From: Mycolicibacterium baixiangningiae
GTDB lineage: Bacteria; Actinomycetota; Actinomycetes; Mycobacteriales; Mycobacteriaceae
Assembly: GCF_016313185.1 (NCBI RefSeq)
Contig: NZ_CP066218.1
Location: 1,054,001-1,118,000 of the forward strand
Length of the DNA stretch: 64,000 nt
Reading direction: 5' to 3'
A program made the position numbers and the translations under genes. Positions 42,952 through 52,096 of this stretch are shown piece by piece. The stretch's first letter is position 1. Each line of letters starts with the position of its first letter. The notes beneath the pieces are model-generated. The model saw only the letters and a list, made by a program, of their open reading frames with translations. It ran no database searches and was not told the DNA's origin.

Positions 42952-45315
42952 TCAGATCATCTCCCGGCGCGTCATCCAGCGCATGACCTGCCAGCCCAGG
43001 AACACCGGCAGCCAGCACGTCAGCACGCGGTAGAGCAACACCGCGGGCAACGCCACCGCCGCGGGCACCCCGAACGCCGCGAGGCCGCCGATCAACGCCG
43101 CCTCCACCGCACCGACCCCGCCGGGCGTCGGCGCTGCCGACGCCAGTGTGCCGCCCACCATCGTCACCACGGTCACCGTGACGAACGACGTATCCCCGCC
43201 GAACGCCTCGATGCTCGCCCACAACGCCAGCGCGGCACCCAGTGTCGTTGTGGCACAACCTAACACGATCAGCGCGAGTCGCTGCGGTTCGGCGGCCAGG
43301 TCGCGGAGGTCGTTGAGCACCTCGACCAGCCGCGGCTGCACCGTCGTCATCAGCCAGCGCCTCAGCTTCGGCACCACTAGGAACACCCCGACCAGCCCCA
43401 GCAGCACCCCGCCGATCAGGTAGAGCAGGGTGCTCGACGGCACGAACCGCGACAGGTCCGCCGACGCGCCGGCCACCGCGCTGAAGAAGATCAGCAGCCC
43501 GATGTGAGTGACCAGCTGCACCGACTGCTGCAACGCGACCGCCGTGGTGGCGCGCACCGCGCCGAGCCCACCCTTCTGCAGGAACCGCGTGCTCAGCGCC
43601 AGCCCGCCGACACCGGCCGGGGTGGTGGTGGCGGCGAACGTGTTGGCCACCTGCATCAGTGCCAGATGCCGGAAGGTCACCAGCCCGTCGGCGCACGCCC
43701 ACAGCGCGGCCGCCGCGCCGAGGTATTTCAGCGCCGACACCCCGAGTCCGAGCAGCGCCCACCACATGTTCACCTGGCGCAGCTCGTTGGAGAACGTCGG
43801 CACCGTAGTGAGGAACGGGTAGGCGACGTAGACCAGCGCGCCGATGAGCACCAGCTGGATGATCTGGTTGCGGGTGAACCGCGTGATGTTCTCGGTGCTG
43901 ATCCGGTCGGTGCCGGTCTGGCGCATCACCTCCTCGCGGGTGGCCGCGGCGATCGCGCGCGCATCCGGCAGCGAATTCCAGAAACGCTCGGACACCGCAT
44001 GTTTGGCGAGGCGTCGCGATCCGATGAGCACGGTGTCCGCGCCGAACGCCGAGATCGCCGCGCCGACCGCCCGCTCGGCGTCGTGGATCGCCGCGGTGGT
44101 CAACAACAGCTGCGCGACGTCGGACTGCAGCTGCGTGTCCGTCGCACCGTATTCGGCGTGGCTGAACCCGCCGAACAGCACGGCGCCGTCGTCGACGGTG
44201 ATCTCCGCGGCCCGCAGGTCACCGTGGGAGATCGCGTGGTCGTGCAACCCGCGCAACGCGCTCCATACCTGCTCTGGCGGAGCGCTCGCGTCCAGCGGAG
44301 CACCGCGCACGGCGTCGTGGGCGTAGAGCGCCCAGCCGCGCGCCAGCGTTGCGACGGCCACCGACGACGTGTTGGCCAGCCCCACCTGGCCGATCGCGAT
44401 CGCCATCAACGCCCGGTGTTCGACGGCCCGGCGCAGCGAGGCCTGCAGCGGCGCCGTCTCGCTCGACCGCAACCGCAGCTTGCGCCAGACCTGCCGCAGC
44501 GCACCGCCGCTGCGCTGATTCGGCCCGTACATGTGCACCGTCGCGGAGCCGGGGCCCGCGGTGGTGGCGGTCATCACCAACGGCCCTCGGCCCGCGGGCC
44601 GCACCACCGTCAACGCGGTGACCTCGACCCCGCGCCGCGCCAGGGTCCGCACCGCGTCGGCCAGCGGCACCTCGAGTGCCGGGGTCCCCACCACCAGCAC
44701 GACCAGCGCCCCGACGAAGAAACCCACCGACAGCCCGAGCAGCGAACGGGCCGGGACCACGGCGCTGACCACCAGGTGGATCGGCACGAACGCCAGCAGC
44801 AGCGCCCACCACCAGCGTCGCCACCGCGCCGGCACCCACGGCCCCGATACCGTCAGCACCGCGGCGAGCATCCCGATCCACCGCGGATCGTCGAGGATCT
44901 GCGACAGCAGCGTGTCCAGCCGTTCGGACAGATCGAGATGCCAACGCGGCGCGGCGATCCCGTTGCCGGTGATCGACAGCGCGAGGATCGCGAGCAGTCC
45001 GGCCGCGGCGAACGCGCCGAGCAGCCGCCACTGCCGCACGATGATCAGCCCGACCAGGATCACGAACGGCAGCGCTAGGATCGAGACGCCATAGGCCAGG
45101 TAGACCAGGTTGGACTGCGTCGGCGTGAGCACCCCGACGATCCCGGAGATCGACTGCTCGAGCGCGCTCCACTCGTAGCGGGTGATGAACGAGCTGGTGA
45201 CCACGACCGCCAGCAGCACCGTCGCCAGCACCAGGCGCAGGATGTCGTTGGTACGTCGAGTCAGCGGCAGCAGCAGGCTGCCCGATACGGCGATCTCCCG
45301 CCCGTCGACTCGCAT
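42952..45315 (-). CDS. Pseudokinase-containing LPG-flippase-like membrane protein
   Basis: The 787-residue protein has three parts: six or so N-terminal membrane segments (about 25-215), a cytoplasmic kinase-like part (about 225-470) with H-G-D-L at 364-367 and F-G-G-F where a kinase would have D-F-G, and a C-terminal UPF0104/lysylphosphatidylglycerol-flippase-like domain with eight segments (490-780), including P-A-G-V-G-G-L-A-L-S and P-T-P-G-G-V-G-A-V-E-A-A. The kinase-like part lacks the metal-binding DFG aspartate, so it may bind but not transfer phosphate. It probably moves or senses an envelope lipid. It begins two bases after the sulfatase stop. Confidence 0.78.
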   Translation of the reverse strand: MRVDGREIAVSGSLLLPLTRRTNDILRLVLATVLLAVVVTSSFITRYEWSALEQSISGIVGVLTPTQSNLVYLAYGVSILALPFVILVGLIIVRQWRLLGAFAAAGLLAILALSITGNGIAAPRWHLDLSERLDTLLSQILDDPRWIGMLAAVLTVSGPWVPARWRRWWWALLLAFVPIHLVVSAVVPARSLLGLSVGFFVGALVVLVVGTPALEVPLADAVRTLARRGVEVTALTVVRPAGRGPLVMTATTAGPGSATVHMYGPNQRSGGALRQVWRKLRLRSSETAPLQASLRRAVEHRALMAIAIGQVGLANTSSVAVATLARGWALYAHDAVRGAPLDASAPPEQVWSALRGLHDHAISHGDLRAAEITVDDGAVLFGGFSHAEYGATDTQLQSDVAQLLLTTAAIHDAERAVGAAISAFGADTVLIGSRRLAKHAVSERFWNSLPDARAIAAATREEVMRQTGTDRISTENITRFTRNQIIQLVLIGALVYVAYPFLTTVPTFSNELRQVNMWWALLGLGVSALKYLGAAAALWACADGLVTFRHLALMQVANTFAATTTPAGVGGLALSTRFLQKGGLGAVRATTAVALQQSVQLVTHIGLLIFFSAVAGASADLSRFVPSSTLLYLIGGVLLGLVGVFLVVPKLRRWLMTTVQPRLVEVLNDLRDLAAEPQRLALIVLGCATTTLGAALALWASIEAFGGDTSFVTVTVVTMVGGTLASAAPTPGGVGAVEAALIGGLAAFGVPAAVALPAVLLYRVLTCWLPVFLGWQVMRWMTRREMI

Positions 45316-45317
45316 GC

Positions 45318-46610
45318 TCAAACCGTGGCGCCGACCCCCAGGCGTCCGAGCGCCCAGCGGACGAGTCTCACCCGGTCCTGTCCGGTCGGTGGGCGGCGGA
45401 CGGCGTACGGCCACGGTTGATTGCGCTCCGGAATCGATTCGGTCCTGACGTGTTTGAGCTGCCGCCGCATATGCGCGCGCAGCTCGTGCAGATCGGGGTC
45501 GGCCCACCGGTTGACGGACTCGGTCGGGTCGTCGGTGAGGTCGTAGAGCTCCCACTGGTCGTCGAGCGGGCTGGCGCGGTAAGCCTCTCCGCCGAGACCG
45601 TTGGCGGCGAGGTGGCGCACGCCCGGTTCGGTCCAGGTGGCCGGATCGTCGAAGCTGCGCACCAGCTTCCACAGATGACCGTCGACAGCCACCACCAGAC
45701 CCTCGAAGTTGGACGCCACGTGCGCGGGCACCCGGATACGAAGCGGCCCCGGCGGATTGACGGTGCGCTTCAGCCTGCGCGCCAAACCCGATGCGCCACT
45801 GTCCCCTTCGAGCATGTTGTCGCGGGTCATCAGGTACACCGCACGGTCGTCGTCGGGGGTGGCGCCGTCGACGACAGGCATCAGGTCACGGCCCGGAAGC
45901 GGGTGCGCCTCGGAGAACGATTCGGTGAGAGTGGCCGCCGCCGCGGCGATGTCGACACCGGCCGCGCCCAGCAGCGTCGGCACCAGGTCGACGTGCGAGG
46001 TGGGCGCCGATACCGTGCGCGCTTCGGTGGCGTTCGCGCCGATCCGGGCGATGACGAACGGGACGCGGGTGGCCTCGTCGTAGAGGTTGAACCACTTCTG
46101 GTGCAGACCGCCGTGCGCGCCGAGCAGGTCGCCGTGGTCGGCCGTGCGCACCAGCACCGCATCGCCCGAACCCTCGGTGACGGCGACGCCGTCGTCGTCA
46201 TTGGTGGCCAGCGGTGCGCCCGACGCATCGGTGAGGTCGGCGTGCGGGATGTGCCATTTGCCGTCGTAGTGGGTGTCGTAACCGGCGGCGCGCAACCAGT
46301 TTCCCAGGGTCGGCACCTCACCCGGGCGCAGCCACCGCATCCGGGAGTCGTCGTAGGTCTTGCCGATGCCGTCGGTCTGGGTGACGCCGTGCAGATCGGG
46401 GAACTGTCCGGTGAAGATCGTCGGGCGGCTGGGCACACAGGCCAGCGATCCGGTGTAGTGCCTGCCGAAACTCACGCCGTGCTCGTCGAACCACGCGCGA
46501 CCGGGCAGGGCGCGGTCACGCCAGGCCAGCACCTCGGGTGCCTCGTAGGGCGGGACCGCACGTTCCTCGTCGGTCATCAGGATGACGATGTCGGGGCGAG
46601 TGTCAGACAT
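45318..46610 (-). CDS. Sulfatase-family protein with shortened middle
   Basis: The 430-residue protein shows the formylglycine site C-V-P-S-R (58-62), I-V-I-L-M-T-D-E-E-R for metal binding at the N-terminus, G-K-W-H (117-120) and T-A-D-H-G (156-160). From Lys118 to Asp158 there are only 40 residues; in arylsulfatase A the same motifs are about 158 apart and enclose an active-site His. The T-N-D-D-D-G stretch runs directly into V-T-E-G-S-G-D-A, so roughly 100-150 residues seem missing in frame. The protein may be inactive or the sequence collapsed here. Its start overlaps the small SRPBCC gene by eight bases. Confidence 0.78.
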   Translation of the reverse strand: MSDTRPDIVILMTDEERAVPPYEAPEVLAWRDRALPGRAWFDEHGVSFGRHYTGSLACVPSRPTIFTGQFPDLHGVTQTDGIGKTYDDSRMRWLRPGEVPTLGNWLRAAGYDTHYDGKWHIPHADLTDASGAPLATNDDDGVAVTEGSGDAVLVRTADHGDLLGAHGGLHQKWFNLYDEATRVPFVIARIGANATEARTVSAPTSHVDLVPTLLGAAGVDIAAAAATLTESFSEAHPLPGRDLMPVVDGATPDDDRAVYLMTRDNMLEGDSGASGLARRLKRTVNPPGPLRIRVPAHVASNFEGLVVAVDGHLWKLVRSFDDPATWTEPGVRHLAANGLGGEAYRASPLDDQWELYDLTDDPTESVNRWADPDLHELRAHMRRQLKHVRTESIPERNQPWPYAVRRPPTGQDRVRLVRWALGRLGVGATV

Positions 46611-46824
46611 GTGCGGTCTCCCATCGCGCTGCCAGGCCGGCGAGCATCGTGTCGGACGACTTCGCCATCCCCAGGCAGAGCAGGCGGGCGGCGAGCGTGC
46701 TCAGCAGGCACGAATGGTCGATGCCGGGCAACCAGTCGCGGATCGACCCGAAATCGGCGAGCACATCCCACACCGTCTGCGGGTCGGCGCGCATGGTCCG
46801 GCGACGAGCGATCTGTGCCACCAC
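46603..46824 (-). CDS. Shortened SRPBCC (polyketide cyclase-like) protein
   Basis: The 73-residue product starts like a full SRPBCC protein (V-W-D-V-L-A-D-F-G-S-I-R-D-W-L-P) and ends like one (M-A-K-S-S-D-T-M-L-A-G-L), but the central beta sheet of some 70 residues is missing between S-C-L-L-S-T and L-A-A-R-L-L. The family needs about 140 residues to form its ligand cavity, so the product is likely non-functional. The frame is kept. It lies between merR and the sulfatase and overlaps the latter's start. Confidence 0.6.
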   Translation of the reverse strand: MVAQIARRRTMRADPQTVWDVLADFGSIRDWLPGIDHSCLLSTLAARLLCLGMAKSSDTMLAGLAARWETAHV

Positions 46825-46856
46825 ACGGCCACCCTACGGTGCGCAGTGGGCGGCGG

Positions 46857-47237
46857 TCAGCGATAGCGGGCGAGTCGGTTTGTCAGTTCGTGCGCGTAGT
46901 CGAGCTGGCGGGCGAGGTCGTCGCAGGCCTGACGCGCGCGGGTGTGGCACTCGGCGAGGTAGGCGGTGGCCTGTTCGCGGCGGGTGGGCGTGGCGTCCGG
47001 AGCGGCGAGAGTGTCGAGCGCGCCCAGCAGGTCACGCATTTCCTCGAGGGTGAAGCCCAGCGGTTTCATCCGCCGGATGGTGAGCAGCCGCTCGACGTCG
47101 TCCTCGGTGTAGAGGCGGAACCCGCCCGCCGACCGCGCCGACGGGGTGACCAGGCCGACGTCGTCGTAATGGCGGATCGTCTTGATGGACAGTTCGGTGC
47201 GGGTGGACACCTCGCCGATCTGCAGGCGCTCGGTCAT
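46857..47237 (-). CDS. MerR-family transcriptional regulator
   Basis: The 126-residue protein has the MerR winged helix: I-G-E-V-S-T-R-T-E-L-S-I-K-T-I-R-H-Y-D-D-V-G-L-V, then G-G-F-R-L-Y and a long dimerisation helix starting near residue 75. There is no cysteine pattern for metal sensing, so it likely senses a small molecule. Its start abuts the SulP stop (one base apart), and it is read together with that gene and the SRPBCC/sulfatase genes. Confidence 0.86.
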   Translation of the reverse strand: MTERLQIGEVSTRTELSIKTIRHYDDVGLVTPSARSAGGFRLYTEDDVERLLTIRRMKPLGFTLEEMRDLLGALDTLAAPDATPTRREQATAYLAECHTRARQACDDLARQLDYAHELTNRLARYR

Positions 47238-48728
47238 CTACTCGGAGCCGTCGAGCCGGCCGGTGAGGCGACGATGGCGTTCGGCGCTGTTCTCGTTGAG
47301 GCCGACGATCGTGGCGGTCTTGCCTTTGGCCGCGTACTTGGTGGTGATCGCGTCGAGGGTCGCGACGGTCGAGGCGTCCCAGATCTGAGCGCCCGACATG
47401 TCAATGACGACGTTGTCCGGATCGCCCGCGTAATCGAACTGGTACACCATGTCGTTGCTGGACGCGAAGAACAGCTGGCCGCTGACGGCGTAGACCTGGG
47501 TGTTCTCGTCGGGCTGCGCCACCTTGACGACGTCGGTCAGATGCGCGACGCGGCGCGCGAACAACACCATGGCGGTCAGCGTGCCGACGCCGACACCGTA
47601 CGCGAGGTTGCTGGTGGCCACGGTGACGGCGACGGTCACCAGCATCACCGTCGTCTCGCTTCTGGGCATGCGGCGCAACGTCTTCGGGGTGATGCTGTGC
47701 CAGTCGAACGTGCCGACCGACACCATGATCATGACGGCGACCAGCGCGGCCATCGGGATGCGACCGACGATGTCGCCGAGGCCGACCACCAACGCGAGCA
47801 GGAATGCGCCGGCGAGGAACGTCGAGATCCGGGTGCGGGCCCCGCAGGCCTTCACGTTGATCATGGTCTGACCGATCATCGCGCAGCCGCCCATGCCGCC
47901 GAAGAAGCCGGTGACGATGTTGGCCGTGCCCTGTCCGAGCGATTCGCGCGTCTTGTCGGAGTGGGTGTCGGTGATGTCGTCCACCAGTTTGGCGGTCATC
48001 AGCGATTCCATCAGGCCGACGATGGCCATGGTCAGTGCGTAGGGGGCGATGACGCCGAGGGTGTGCAGGGTGAAGGGAACGTCGGGCAGCAACAGCGACG
48101 GCAGGGTCGAGGGCAGCTCACCCTCGTCGCCGACGGTCGGCACCGACCAGCCGAAGGTGAGGCACGCGCCGGTGAGCAGGACGATGGCCACCAGTGGTGC
48201 GGGGACGACGGTGGTGAGCTTGGGGAGAAGGACGATCAGCGCGAGGCCGACGACCACCAGCGGGTAGACCAACCACGGGACGCCGAGCAGGTGGGGCAGC
48301 TGCGCGATGAAGATCAGGATGGCCAGCGCATTGACGAAGCCGACCATGACGCTGCGGGGGACGAAGCGCATCAGCCGGGCGACGCCGAGGACGCCGAGCA
48401 CGATTTGCAGGACGCCGGCCAGGATGACGGCGGCGATGAGGTAGTCGAGGCCGTGGCTGTGCACCAGAGGGGCGACGACGAGCGCGACGGCCCCGGTGGC
48501 GGCGGAGATCATCGCGGGCCTGCCGCCGACGATCGCGACGGTGACCGCCATGGTGAAGGAGGCGAACAGGCCCACGCGCGGGTCGACGCCGGCGATGATG
48601 GAGAACGAAATGGCCTCGGGGATGAGGGCGAGCGCGACGACGAGTCCGGCCAGCACCTCGGTGCGAAGCCGGCGTGGTGAGCGCAGAGTCGCCAGCACAG
48701 ACTGTTGTTCCTGCGGTGTGGTGCGCAA
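47238..48728 (-). CDS. SulP-family anion transporter with STAS domain
   Basis: The roughly 496-residue protein has the SulP signature near the N-terminus ([12 protein letters not shown]), ten to twelve membrane segments up to about residue 400, and a C-terminal STAS domain ([13 protein letters not shown]). It moves sulfate, bicarbonate or another small anion. The start is unsure: the TTG at 48728 has AAGGGAG upstream, a GTG at 48698 is also possible, and an extension to 48887 is less likely. It is read with merR. Confidence 0.85.
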   Translation of the reverse strand: MRTTPQEQQSVLATLRSPRRLRTEVLAGLVVALALIPEAISFSIIAGVDPRVGLFASFTMAVTVAIVGGRPAMISAATGAVALVVAPLVHSHGLDYLIAAVILAGVLQIVLGVLGVARLMRFVPRSVMVGFVNALAILIFIAQLPHLLGVPWLVYPLVVVGLALIVLLPKLTTVVPAPLVAIVLLTGACLTFGWSVPTVGDEGELPSTLPSLLLPDVPFTLHTLGVIAPYALTMAIVGLMESLMTAKLVDDITDTHSDKTRESLGQGTANIVTGFFGGMGGCAMIGQTMINVKACGARTRISTFLAGAFLLALVVGLGDIVGRIPMAALVAVMIMVSVGTFDWHSITPKTLRRMPRSETTVMLVTVAVTVATSNLAYGVGVGTLTAMVLFARRVAHLTDVVKVAQPDENTQVYAVSGQLFFASSNDMVYQFDYAGDPDNVVIDMSGAQIWDASTVATLDAITTKYAAKGKTATIVGLNENSAERHRRLTGRLDGSE

Positions 48729-48869
48729 AGCCGCCCACTCCCTTCTGACGACGGAGTGCGCAACACTGCGCGAGAGCCGGAACCCTACCGTTACTGGAGG
48801 GTTGCGCTCCAAATCGTCGGGTCTCGCTGTGGGCGAGGGCACATCGCGGCGATCGGCGGGAGGCGGCCA

Positions 48870-48931
48870 CCGGTTGCGTAACGCCACGGCGGACCTCAGC
48901 GTCCGGGAGCGCCACCGCGTTACGTAACCGG
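48870..48931. promoter_or_regulatory. Paired GTTRCGTAAC palindromes between recD and sulP
   Basis: Two near-identical 15-bp arms (48870-48884 and 48917-48931) are inverted with one mismatch; each arm contains a 10-bp palindrome of type GTTRCGTAAC. A CGGAC/GTCCG pair can form in the loop. The right arm covers the recD stop codon. It may be a recD terminator, or a double operator for the sulP-merR unit. Confidence 0.5.
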
Positions 48932-50653
48932 GTGATGTCCGTTCGAGGCGGTGAGCCGCTCGCCGAGACCGGACGCCCGCACCACGCGCCGTTCGATCGC
49001 AGCCCGCACCGCCGCCTCCGAACCGACCACCCGGACCTTCGTCGTCGCCCGGGTCACCGCCGTGTAGAACAGCTCGCGCGTCAGCAGCCGTGACTCCTCG
49101 TCCGGGAGCAGCACCGTCACCTCTTGCGCCTGGCTGCCCTGGCTCTTGTGGATCGTCATCGCATGCACGGTCTCCACATCGGCCAGTCGGCTCGTGGAGA
49201 ACTCGACCGGTCCGGCACCCGCGCCCACCACCGCCACCAGCGCGTCGTCGCGCACCACCGTCACACCCGTGTCGCCGTTGTACAGCCCGAGCCCGTAGTC
49301 ATTCGCCGTGACCAACAGCGGCCGCCCGGCGTACCAGTCCGACCAGATCGGCTCGCCCGTCGCATCGGTGAGCCAGCGCTCCACCTGTCGGTTCCACTGC
49401 CGCACGCCGTACGGCCCGCGCCGGTGCGCGCACAGCAGCCGGTGCTCGTCGAGCGTCGCCAACGCCGCGCCCGCGTCACCGAGTATCGCCGCCTCCCGCA
49501 GCCGAAGCGCATGCGGTACAAGCACATGGCGCAGCCGCTCACTGGGATTGCCGGTCTCCAACCATTCGATGCCCGGATCGCCCGCCCGCAGCAGTCCGAT
49601 CACGTCGTCGGTCTCGCCGTCCCGGATCGCCGTGGCCAGCGCACCGATCGGCGCGCCGAATCGATGCGACGTGACCAACCGGGCGATCCGCACGTCATCG
49701 CGCACGCCCAGTCCCTCGACCAGATCGGCCAGCACCGCCCCGGCCTCCACCGACGCCAACTGGTCCGCATCGCCGACGAGCAGCAGCCGGCTATCGGGCC
49801 GCACCGCCTCGAGCAGGCGGGCCATCAGCGTCAGCGACACCATCGACGTCTCGTCGACGACGATCACATCGTGCGGCAACCGGTTTTCCCGGTGATGCCG
49901 GAACCGCGACGAGTTGCCCCTGCGCCGCTGCAGCAACCGGTGCAGCGTCGAGGCCGTCAACTCGGGCAGCCGGTCACGATCCACGGCGTCGAGCTCGCCG
50001 AGTGCGGTGTGCACGGCCTCGAGCAGGCGCGCGGCGGCCTTGCCGGTTGGAGCGGCGAGTGCGATGCGCAGGGGAGGCCGGTTCGTCAGCGCCGCCTGTT
50101 CGGCCAGCAGCGCCAGCAGCCGTGCCACCGTCGTCGTCTTACCGGTGCCCGGACCGCCGGTCAGCACCGTAAGCGATTGTGACAGAGCGATTTCCGCGGC
50201 CACGCGTTGCTCGGGGTAGTACTCGGCCGGGAACAGGCGGTCGAGACCCGGCACCTCACCCGGAGGGGACGCCTCCAGCAGGGCGAGCACGTCGTCGCAC
50301 ACCTGCTGTTCTTCGCGCCAGTACCGGTCGAGGTACAGCGATTCCCCGTAGAACCTCAACACCGGTGGCGTCCCGGTCAGCGCACTGGCCCGCACCGCCG
50401 ACAACCACGCCTCGGGGTCCGGCCACGGTACCTCCGGGACGCCGACCTGGGAGGCGACAGACCTCAGATCCACGCAGACAGAACCGCTGCGCAGCGCCCG
50501 CACCGCGAACGCGACGGCCAGCGCCACGGATTCATCGGCCTCACCGGCCAACGCGGTGAGCCGCTGCGCGACGTGCACATCGGCGGGTTCGAACACCGCG
50601 GCGTCGGTGAACGCTCGCAGCAGACCGGACGCGGCGAGCGTGCCGACGCTCAT
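48920..50653 (-). CDS. recD: RecBCD enzyme subunit RecD (5'-3' helicase)
   Basis: The 577-residue protein is an SF1 helicase with Walker A G-G-P-G-T-G-K-T-T, A-A-P-T-G-K-A-A-A-R-L, V-D-E-T-S-M-V, G-D-A-D-Q-L and a C-terminal T-I-H-K-S-Q-G-S and Y-T-A-V-T-R-A. RecD works with RecB and RecC on double-strand DNA ends. In M. smegmatis RecBCD serves single-strand annealing rather than RecA recombination (known). It overlaps the NYN gene stop (ATGA), so it is coupled to that gene and not directly to recB. Confidence 0.92.
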   Translation of the reverse strand: MSVGTLAASGLLRAFTDAAVFEPADVHVAQRLTALAGEADESVALAVAFAVRALRSGSVCVDLRSVASQVGVPEVPWPDPEAWLSAVRASALTGTPPVLRFYGESLYLDRYWREEQQVCDDVLALLEASPPGEVPGLDRLFPAEYYPEQRVAAEIALSQSLTVLTGGPGTGKTTTVARLLALLAEQAALTNRPPLRIALAAPTGKAAARLLEAVHTALGELDAVDRDRLPELTASTLHRLLQRRRGNSSRFRHHRENRLPHDVIVVDETSMVSLTLMARLLEAVRPDSRLLLVGDADQLASVEAGAVLADLVEGLGVRDDVRIARLVTSHRFGAPIGALATAIRDGETDDVIGLLRAGDPGIEWLETGNPSERLRHVLVPHALRLREAAILGDAGAALATLDEHRLLCAHRRGPYGVRQWNRQVERWLTDATGEPIWSDWYAGRPLLVTANDYGLGLYNGDTGVTVVRDDALVAVVGAGAGPVEFSTSRLADVETVHAMTIHKSQGSQAQEVTVLLPDEESRLLTRELFYTAVTRATTKVRVVGSEAAVRAAIERRVVRASGLGERLTASNGHHPVT

Positions 50654-51585
50654 GAGTCGCCGGGGACTCGCAGCCGCACCGTCCGGGTGGTCGAGCTCTC
50701 GTCGAGTTCGACCAGATCTGCGTGCGAGCGCAGGAAGTCGCTGAACGACCGGTATCCGAGCTGCTTCTCGTTGAACGACGGATCCATCCGCTTCATCTGC
50801 GCCTTGACCGCCGAGTTGTGCAGCCAGTCGGCGTCGTCTTTCTCCAGGCCGATCCGCAACGCCCGCATCAGCAGCGCGGTCGCGGCATCCGCGGGATCAG
50901 GGTCGGAGTCGGACTCGGGCTCAGGCTCCGGGTCCTCGGCCTTGTCCGGCTTACGGCGGCGCGTGCGCTTGGCGGGCTCGGCCTTATGGCTGGCGGCCGC
51001 TTCCGCCGGCGTCGGTACCGGGACGCCGGGCAGCGCGTCGTAGGTGACGAACTCGTCACAGGCGGCGGCCAGCGACCGGCTCGACGAGCCGGCCACCCCG
51101 ATGCCGACCACGTAGCGGCCGAGCCGTTTGCAACGCTGTGCCAGCGCGATGTAATCCGAATCTCCGCCGACGATCACCACGTGGGTCAGATCGGGCAGCC
51201 GGAACATGTCCTCGACCGCGTCGACGGCCAGGCGGATGTCAGCGCCGTTCTTGCCGTAGGCGGCGGCCGGGAACAGCTGCACGAGGTCGACGGCGCGGGC
51301 CACGAGCTGTCCGCGGTAGTTCGCGTTGACGCCGGACGACCAGTCGGCATACGCGCGGGTGAGCACCAGCGTGCCGAACGACGAGGCGAAGTCGATGACA
51401 GCCCCGACGTCGACGGTGGCGCGCTCGAGTTTCTCGGCGAACTCGTCGGCGTCCTTGGTTTTGTCCCGCTGGTACGAGCTACGTCCGTTGATTTGGTCGT
51501 ACCGCGAGATCACGATGTTGTCGAAGTCGAGGTACACCGCGACGCGTGTGGCTCCAGTATCCGTCACGAGTCCAGTGTGGCCCAT
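50650..51585 (-). CDS. NYN-domain (PIN-like) protein with OST-HTH/LOTUS C-terminus
   Basis: The 311-residue protein has an N-terminal NYN nuclease-like domain (V-A-V-Y-L-D-F-D-N-I-V-I; N-G-A-D-I-R-L-A-V-D-A; G-G-D-S-D-Y-I-A-L-A), with acidic residues D, D, D and D in metal-binding places, a disordered charged linker (about 200-235) and a C-terminal OST-HTH/LOTUS-like domain (G-Y-R-S-F-S-D-F-L). This domain pairing is known from RNA-binding or RNA-cleaving proteins. It sits between recB and recD and overlaps recD, which suggests a link between RNA and break repair. An in-frame GTG at 51567 is another start. Confidence 0.82.
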   Translation of the reverse strand: MGHTGLVTDTGATRVAVYLDFDNIVISRYDQINGRSSYQRDKTKDADEFAEKLERATVDVGAVIDFASSFGTLVLTRAYADWSSGVNANYRGQLVARAVDLVQLFPAAAYGKNGADIRLAVDAVEDMFRLPDLTHVVIVGGDSDYIALAQRCKRLGRYVVGIGVAGSSSRSLAAACDEFVTYDALPGVPVPTPAEAAASHKAEPAKRTRRRKPDKAEDPEPEPESDSDPDPADAATALLMRALRIGLEKDDADWLHNSAVKAQMKRMDPSFNEKQLGYRSFSDFLRSHADLVELDESSTTRTVRLRVPGDS

Positions 51586-51598
51586 CGGTCGCCCGGAA

Positions 51599-51919
51599 TC
51601 AGGAAGCCAACGGCAATGTGAGGTGCGGATCGCAGATGTCCAGGACGCGGCGAACTGTCGGATTGGTCACCAGCGCCCACTCGACGTTGGCGCGGACACA
51701 CCGTTCGCTGATCGTGCACAGCACGGAGAACCCCGCGGTGGACAGGAAGTCGACGCCTGTCAGGTCGAGGGTCAGGCGGCGCGAGTTGGCACCTCTGCGC
51801 AGCACATATTCAGACATGTCAGCGGCGTTCCCGGCGTCGATCGACCCGCCGACGCTGATACGGACCTCGTAGGGGCCGAGCCATTCGGTGGAGAAGTTCA
51901 GATGATCGATGGAAGGCAT
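51599..51919 (-). CDS. STAS-domain protein (anti-sigma factor antagonist-like)
   Basis: The 106-residue protein is a stand-alone STAS domain: I-S-V-G-G-S-I-D-A-G-N-A, then L-T-L-D-L-T-G-V-D-F-L-S-T-A-G-F-S-V-L, with a Ser/Thr at the usual phosphorylation place. Proteins of this kind bind anti-sigma kinases in SpoIIAA-like switches. No RsbW-type kinase is in the window. It lies just upstream of the NYN gene and 177 bases after recB; the gap contains nothing else I can identify. Confidence 0.8.
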   Translation of the reverse strand: MPSIDHLNFSTEWLGPYEVRISVGGSIDAGNAADMSEYVLRRGANSRRLTLDLTGVDFLSTAGFSVLCTISERCVRANVEWALVTNPTVRRVLDICDPHLTLPLAS

Positions 51920-52096
51920 GAGTCAGGCTCCGAAACTGCGCCGGTGGCGCTGAAAGGAAAGTGGGGGGCGGCGTCAGCGGACGGATTCCAATGCCCGTGC
52001 TCTGCGACATGCCGCGGCTGGTTCATCAACCGCGGCCAAACCCTACGTGGCCGACGCCCCGCTTCCGCAATCGGCAGGCCGATTCTCACCGATTCG

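Noticed and set aside
45417..48680. Very long plus-strand open frame of 1087 codons opposite the sulfatase, merR and sulP genes
   Set aside because: It is rich in Arg, Gly, His and Asp with no domain, and it mirrors well-supported genes on the other strand; high GC content makes such long shadows common.
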